A stretch of 38,277 nt of DNA, from contig NZ_QKYN01000130.1 of assembly GCF_003258295.1 (NCBI RefSeq), positions 1-38,277 on the forward strand. Reading direction: 5' to 3'. The notes beneath the pieces were generated by a model. That model saw nothing but the letters and a program-made list of their open reading frames with translations. It was not told where the DNA came from and did not search any database. A program made the position numbers and the translations under genes. Position 1 is the stretch's first letter, and each line of letters opens with the position of its first letter. Positions 34,326 to 38,277 of the stretch are shown piece after piece. The stretch is from Streptacidiphilus pinicola. Its GTDB lineage: Bacteria; Actinomycetota; Actinomycetes; Streptomycetales; Streptomycetaceae.

Positions 34326-35030
34326 ATGTCGGGGTGGCACTGCGAGCAGCCGTGGGAGCAGATGGTGGCGCTGGTCAAGAAGGGGTCCCGGCGCATCGTC
34401 GTGGACGGCGTCACCTATCGCTGGCGCGTCCGTCACAAGCCGACCTACTGCCAGGGCAACGGCTGGACTCCGTTGACCTTCGCGGTCGAGGACGCGAGGA
34501 GGCCGGGCACCACTCTCGTTGTCCAGGCCGATCGCCCCCACCCGTCGAACTGGTTCGCCCTGCCGACACGGCCGGTGCTTCCAGGCGCCGTCGCCCAGGC
34601 CATTCGGACCGCTCTCGCGCGAGGGTGGATGCCGCTGGCGAGCGGATCCCCCTTCCCCCTCGAACTCTCAAGCGGGCTGCGACCAGCGAGGACATGGCCC
34701 TCACCAGGTGACTGTCGGCAGGGCGAAGGCGGAGACGTTGGTGAGGTGACTGTCGAACGGGCCCACCTTCGACACCGAGCAACCGCGGCGGAACACGATC
34801 TGAAGACCGTGCTCGGGCTCCCAAGCGCACTCGCACTCCAGGATTTGAACCTTCGACCCCTTAACCCCCAGAAATGCCGTCATGCCACTCTGTTCCCGGG
34901 CCAGTTCGGCACCTCTCGCCGACTGCTCCCACTCAATAGGGAGCAGTTTGGGCCCGCTTGGGCGAGGTTCAACACTGCTGCCCCTTGTGGTGATTGCGGT
35001 GAATATGTCCATTTTAGGATCAGATTTTGA
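34326..35030 (+). CDS. Hypothetical protein, C-terminus probably altered
   Basis: This is a 234-residue frame whose first 118 residues form a natural small protein of a type I remember as common but uncharacterised in Streptomyces: VKKGSRRIVVDGVTYRWRVR, NGWTPLTFAVEDARRPGTTL, VVQADRPHPSNWFALPTRPV, AIRTALARGWMPLASGSPFP. Relatives end near this point; the remaining 115 residues cross the tRNA-like stretch and look like read-through of non-coding DNA. No clear ribosome site precedes ATG 34326; an internal ATG at 34362 (MVALVKKG) is an alternative start. Confidence 0.55.
   Translation: MSGWHCEQPWEQMVALVKKGSRRIVVDGVTYRWRVRHKPTYCQGNGWTPLTFAVEDARRPGTTLVVQADRPHPSNWFALPTRPVLPGAVAQAIRTALARGWMPLASGSPFPLELSSGLRPARTWPSPGDCRQGEGGDVGEVTVERAHLRHRATAAEHDLKTVLGLPSALALQDLNLRPLNPQKCRHATLFPGQFGTSRRLLPLNREQFGPAWARFNTAAPCGDCGEYVHFRIRF
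34838..34876 (-). other. tRNA 3'-end-like sequence (possible att site)
   Basis: On the minus strand GGGTCGAAGGTTCAAATCCT has the T-loop core of a tRNA (GGTTCAAATCC) with the sequence before it resembling the anticodon-stem/variable-loop side. The T-stem does not pair fully and no acceptor stem or complete cloverleaf is found, so it is not a functional tRNA. Such 3'-end fragments mark integration sites of tyrosine-recombinase elements, and a recombinase remnant lies 560 bp away. Confidence 0.4.
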
Positions 35031-35454
35031 AGAGTCAAGGCCTCCCAGGTGGCCCGGCAGCCAGAGCGCCCCGTGCTCGCTGCTGGCTGGATACGAACCG
35101 CTTGACGGCGCTAACTTGGTCCACCTCTTTAAGGAGCACATGGGCCTTGACGTCATTCCCGGTCCCGTTCCACCCAAGCGGAGGCCCCAGTAGGGGCAAG
35201 CCCTGAGCGAGCCCCACGGGCCAGACGCTCCATGTGACGGTCAAGTTGGTCTACGTGGACGGCCTGCAACCGCTACTGGCATTTGGCGGGCCTCTGCGAG
35301 TTCGGCGCGGGAACCAGTTACAGATCCATCAGGTCACGAAGCCGCCAGAGGCTCCGCTCCGGTGTGATCAGATCTAGGCTACGGCTCGGCGTCTGCCCTG
35401 GGAGTAGCTCCAGGGAGGGCAGGTGAAGTGGGCTGAAGGGGAACGAGACGGATT
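35031..35454. other. Upstream region of the DAC/CD-NTase operon
   Basis: There is no supported gene. It should contain the promoter of the nucleotide-signalling operon. A small inverted repeat around 35396-35422 (CCTGGGAGTAGCTCCAGG) lies about 35 bp before the start codon. Confidence 0.4.
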
Positions 35455-36927
35455 GTGTTGAGTGAAGTTGAAGTCGGCGCACTCCTGGGAGGCAACTTCC
35501 CCGGGCTTGTCGAGTCTGCTGCGGACGACCTCTTGGAGGAAGCGGGCTTCGAGGGGTCTACGAGAGCAATGGTCGTTGGGATCCCGAACAGCGACCCAGG
35601 TGAGTCGTGGATCACGTCCGCTGACCGGGGGGTAGCTGCTGTTGATCTCTCGATGGTTCTCCGACGCGCCGAAGCCCACTACCAGCAACGCGAAAATCTG
35701 TACCTCAAGGACCCGAACGCCCAACTTTGGATGGGCCGATTCATGCGAGAGGAGTCGGAGGCGGCCGCGCTCAAGGAAGTTCTCGACTCCGACCACGCGC
35801 CAGCCAGCAGGACGTTTTTTGTCAGCCGTCCCGCGCTTGTCGGTGACCACAAGATCCACGTTGCCATAAGTGTTGACGCGGCTGCGTTGGCGCGAGTGCC
35901 GCGACTTGGTCCGCCAGCCACCCCGCAGCCCTACCTGGTGTACAGCATCATCGAGGCGATCCTGTTCGCGCTGCTGGAGCAGGCGCAGCGCGATCTCTAT
36001 ATGCCGAATCCGTCTGGAGCGGGGCCCAGCGACCTTGGGCGGCTCCCTTACGACACGCCTGAGATATCGGTGTACGCCATCAGCACCATGGTGCGCGCGG
36101 CCCTTGTGCGAGCCGGCCACACGCTCGCTGGCGCGGGAACCAATGCGAAGTTCAATGCCCTGTCCTCGCTGCTGTACGAGGGGCGGTCGCCCGCGGGACG
36201 CCTGCTAATAGCACCCCACAACCATGCTGCCCTAGACGTCGCCTTGCGCTTCGAGGAGCCGGTTCGTCTCGCCGAAGCGCGGCATGTCCGCAAGCTGCTC
36301 GAAGCCAGTGGTCCCGCCTATGCACTCCTTATGGACCATTCCCACGTCTATGGCCTGGGAGCCGTGGTTGCGGGTACGGAGTTGGAGACCGAGGAGATCT
36401 TCACGATCGCGATCCGCAAGGGAGGTGTTTGGCAACTCGAACATGGCAGCTCGGTCCTGTTCACAGTCCGGGACAACCAGCCGCACTTGCCCACGCCCCA
36501 GATCGACGCGGCCCGGATACGCGCCGCCATCGCCGCCAACATCCCCAACGCCGACGCGGAAACGTTGGTCACGCTGGCTCGTGCGGCCGGGGAACACCGG
36601 CACGGGGCGATGTTGATCATCTCCAGCGACGCTGAAGCCGAAGCCAAGCGACTTGCCCCTCAGGCGATGAAAACCCAGCCAATACTGCTCAAGTCCAAAC
36701 TGCTCGACCAACTGACGAACATGGACGGTGGCGTACTGGTGGACGGGAAGGGGAACTGCCACGCCGTCGGTGTGATACTCGACGGCCTTGCCTGCGACGG
36801 CAGCGACCCCGTGCGCGGCAGCCGCTTCAATAATGCGGCCAGATATATAGGCAGCACTATCCCATCGGCTGTGGTCCTCTCCTACAGCTCGGATGGAGAC
36901 GTCACCATCTTTTCGGTGCTCGAATAG
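35455..36927 (+). CDS. DAC (DisA_N-like) domain protein with N-terminal sensor region
   Basis: This is a 490-residue soluble protein. Residues 375-490 form a diadenylate-cyclase-type domain: HGAMLIISSDAEAEAKRL, the DGA-like motif NMDGGVLVDGKGNCHAVGVI (DGG at 424-426), the RHR-like motif GSRFNNAARYI (Arg457-Phe-Asn459) and the last strands AVVLSYSSDGDVTIF. Canonical cyclases have DGA and RHR; the changed residues leave c-di-AMP synthesis open, though an R-x-N variant seems usual in this subfamily (memory). Residues 1-370 form an alpha/beta region (RKLLEASGPAYALLMDHSHV, YGLGAVV) like the DACN-type sensor domains placed before DAC domains. GTG 35455 is the start. It heads an operon-like array with a CD-NTase and a membrane protein. 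Confidence 0.85.
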   Translation: MLSEVEVGALLGGNFPGLVESAADDLLEEAGFEGSTRAMVVGIPNSDPGESWITSADRGVAAVDLSMVLRRAEAHYQQRENLYLKDPNAQLWMGRFMREESEAAALKEVLDSDHAPASRTFFVSRPALVGDHKIHVAISVDAAALARVPRLGPPATPQPYLVYSIIEAILFALLEQAQRDLYMPNPSGAGPSDLGRLPYDTPEISVYAISTMVRAALVRAGHTLAGAGTNAKFNALSSLLYEGRSPAGRLLIAPHNHAALDVALRFEEPVRLAEARHVRKLLEASGPAYALLMDHSHVYGLGAVVAGTELETEEIFTIAIRKGGVWQLEHGSSVLFTVRDNQPHLPTPQIDAARIRAAIAANIPNADAETLVTLARAAGEHRHGAMLIISSDAEAEAKRLAPQAMKTQPILLKSKLLDQLTNMDGGVLVDGKGNCHAVGVILDGLACDGSDPVRGSRFNNAARYIGSTIPSAVVLSYSSDGDVTIFSVLE

Positions 36928-37203
36928 GACGGACGCTCCATCATGTGATGAGAGCGGCACGGCACGGAATGCTGCACTCTGCTGGTGCCACGACGAGCGG
37001 CTGACCGACCTGGGTTCCTGCTTCCGGCCCTTGCCTGCTGGCGCGCGCAGAGCCAAGTGCGGCTGGCCGCTCGCCCGGCCCAGGGGCTGGCCGACGGGTC
37101 CAACTCCACACCATGTCCGCGGCGGTGCGTATTCTTCCCCCGTGCGCAAGCCATCAGGCCCCAGGCAAGCATCCGCTCGCCGGGCCGAGGGGGAGGAAGC
37201 TAC
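36928..37203. other. Gap between the DAC and CD-NTase genes
   Basis: This is 276 bp with no supported gene. A TATTCT near 37130 could be a -10 for separate transcription of the CD-NTase, but no matching -35 is obvious. Confidence 0.35.
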
Positions 37204-38115
37204 GTGGGGATGTCCGACGCCGATCGCGCAGCGCTGCTGAGGCGAGCGGTAGCTCCGCCCAGCGACGCGGAGACCGAGCGGCTCGAACGCGCTGAGAGGA
37301 TGATCCGCTCCGCCGTCAGGGGGCACACCGCTTTCGCTGGCCTCGATCTGTCCGTGGAGGCGAAGGGCTCCTACGCCAACAACACCAACGTCCGATACGA
37401 CAGCGACGTCGACATTAAGGTGCAGCTCAACGACCGGGTGGTACATGCGTACCACCCCAAGCTGAGCCACTGGTCGTGGCGCTTGAACAACCACTATCGC
37501 GGCCCCTGGACGGCGACGCGGCTGCGCCAGGAGCTCGGTGCCGCCCTCAACACCGCCTTCGGCGCCATCGACGCGACGCGCAACGTCGCCTTCTACATCC
37601 CCGAGGTCGCAGGCAGCCGCCCGAGCGCCGATGTGGTCCCCTGCTTCGCGTACCGCCAGTACCGTGACGCAAACGCCTCGCAGTGGGACGAAGGCAGCAT
37701 CGTCCACACCCGCGACGGCGGAAACATCGTCAACTGGCCCGCGCAGCAACTGGTCAACGGGCGGGACAAGAACAAGCGCACCAACCGCCGCTACAAGTTC
37801 GCGGTGCGAGCGCTGAAGTACGTAGAGAACGACCTGGCGCGACGCGGAGTGATCAATGAGCTGCCGTCGTACTTCATGGAATGCCTGATCTACAACGTCC
37901 CCGACGCCGTCCTGATGGGTGACTCCCTGGACGCGTCGTTCCGCGGTGCGATCGCCCACCTGCGGGGCGAGGTCCACATGATCTGGGGCAACTGGCGCGG
38001 GATGCTCGAGCCGAACGAAATGAAGAAGGTCTTCCAAGACGGCCAGAAGTGGAAGATCAGAGATGCCAGACAACTCCTCGATGCGGCCTGGCACCACCTC
38101 AACTACGGATCGTGA
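37204..38115 (+). CDS. CD-NTase (CBASS-type nucleotidyltransferase)
   Basis: This 303-residue protein has the cGAS/DncV-like nucleotidyltransferase core: AKGSYANNTNVRYDSDVDIK gives GS at 55-56 and the DxD pair (D68, D70). The third Asp (D143) is in SADVVPCFAY. A C-terminal helical domain follows (RRYKFAVRALKYVENDLARR, LPSYFMECLIYNVPDA), as in OAS/CD-NTase proteins. All three metal-binding acids are present, so it should make a cyclic or linear oligonucleotide signal in the cytoplasm. GTG 37204 is preferred: GGAGG lies seven bases before it, while ATG 37210 is 13 bases away. Its TGA overlaps the next ATG by one base. No Cap2/Cap3 or HORMA genes are visible before the window ends. Confidence 0.9.
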   Translation: MGMSDADRAALLRRAVAPPSDAETERLERAERMIRSAVRGHTAFAGLDLSVEAKGSYANNTNVRYDSDVDIKVQLNDRVVHAYHPKLSHWSWRLNNHYRGPWTATRLRQELGAALNTAFGAIDATRNVAFYIPEVAGSRPSADVVPCFAYRQYRDANASQWDEGSIVHTRDGGNIVNWPAQQLVNGRDKNKRTNRRYKFAVRALKYVENDLARRGVINELPSYFMECLIYNVPDAVLMGDSLDASFRGAIAHLRGEVHMIWGNWRGMLEPNEMKKVFQDGQKWKIRDARQLLDAAWHHLNYGS

Positions 38116-38277
38116 TGAACTCACCAGCCCAATCCATACGACGCGGAGCGACTGCGGCGTCCACCGTATACAGCGCCCTCATCTACGTCCTGGGACTGCA
38201 ACCGAACAAGGAACTGAAGTACGCGCTCGCCTACGTGCCAGCGATCCTGGGCTACCTAGTTGTTCTGTCCCGTGAGG
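38115..38277 (+). CDS. Membrane protein, probable CBASS-type effector (partial)
   Basis: Starting at an ATG that overlaps the CD-NTase stop (TGATG), the first 54 residues contain two hydrophobic stretches: AASTVYSALIYVLGL and YALAYVPAILGYLVVL, separated by QPNKELK. The window ends inside the gene. Two closely spaced N-terminal TM helices directly after a CD-NTase fit a membrane-disrupting effector of the 2TM type, such as Cap15-like proteins with a beta-barrel nucleotide sensor, but the sensor part lies outside the window. The tight overlap supports cotranscription. Confidence 0.65.
   Translation, partial: MNSPAQSIRRGATAASTVYSALIYVLGLQPNKELKYALAYVPAILGYLVVLSRE

Noticed and set aside
34838-34876. 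Functional tRNA gene
   Set aside because: Only the T-loop core is recognisable; the T-stem mispairs and no acceptor or D arm can be folded, so it is listed only as a tRNA-like fragment.
36943-37002. Tiny frame between the DAC and CD-NTase genes
   Set aside because: An 18-codon frame from ATG 36946 without a ribosome site; nothing supports translation.
36232-38124. 630-codon minus-strand frame
   Set aside because: It is antisense to the DAC and CD-NTase genes, whose motifs leave no doubt about the coding strand.

Overview
The window comes from a high-GC actinomycete, most likely Streptomyces or a close relative. Coding frames have G/C-rich third positions, GTG and TTG starts are common, and the families present are typical of the group: DUF742 and NIT-domain kinases, IS110, IS1182-, IS1380- and IS5-type transposases, a MerR/GyrI regulator and DUF1326/DUF2182. 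The many short, frameshifted or truncated coding pieces suggest an accessory region rather than core chromosome.

Layout. 1-5 kb: an alpha/beta hydrolase, an IS110 transposase and a secreted beta-lactamase-fold serine hydrolase. 5-9.4 kb: mostly gene debris. Two diverged copies of a ~180-bp hairpin-bearing repeat flank a compact minus-strand set of small unknown genes and a broken plus-strand gene. 9.4-17.5 kb: a cold-shock protein with a clear terminator, an orphan cytochrome P450, a divergent DUF899 / DUF1326-DUF2182 cluster rich in cysteines, an IS1182 remnant, a lipoprotein peptidase of the tripeptidyl aminopeptidase type and a CPA1-type antiporter. 17.7-20.8 kb: a MerR/GyrI regulator whose own promoter and the promoters of two SnoaL-like genes share one architecture (TTGCAC or GTGCAC, exactly 19 nt, then a -10). 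An HSL-type esterase lies between the two SnoaL genes, so this reads as a small local regulon. A LexA C-terminal relic follows it.

21-31 kb: a small membrane protein, a membrane-anchored DNRLRE protein, an EstB-like pseudogene, a decayed roadblock/DUF742 pair, further pseudogenes and transposase tails, a WxL-like secreted protein with its WxLIP-like membrane partner, and a HAD hydrolase. 31.5-33.8 kb: an intact NIT-HAMP-HATPase kinase overlapping a DUF742 gene, a conservon lacking the roadblock and GTPase genes.

33.8-38.3 kb: a broken tyrosine recombinase, one hypothetical gene and a tRNA-3'-end-like stretch precede the most interesting locus. This is a gene set of (i) a two-part protein ending in a divergent diadenylate-cyclase (DAC/DisA_N) domain, (ii) a CBASS-type CD-NTase with GS, DxD and third-Asp motifs, and (iii) a membrane protein overlapping the CD-NTase stop and cut by the window edge. 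It looks like a nucleotide-second-messenger anti-phage system carrying two different nucleotide-cyclase folds. All functions are read from motifs and remembered family patterns; no database search was possible.
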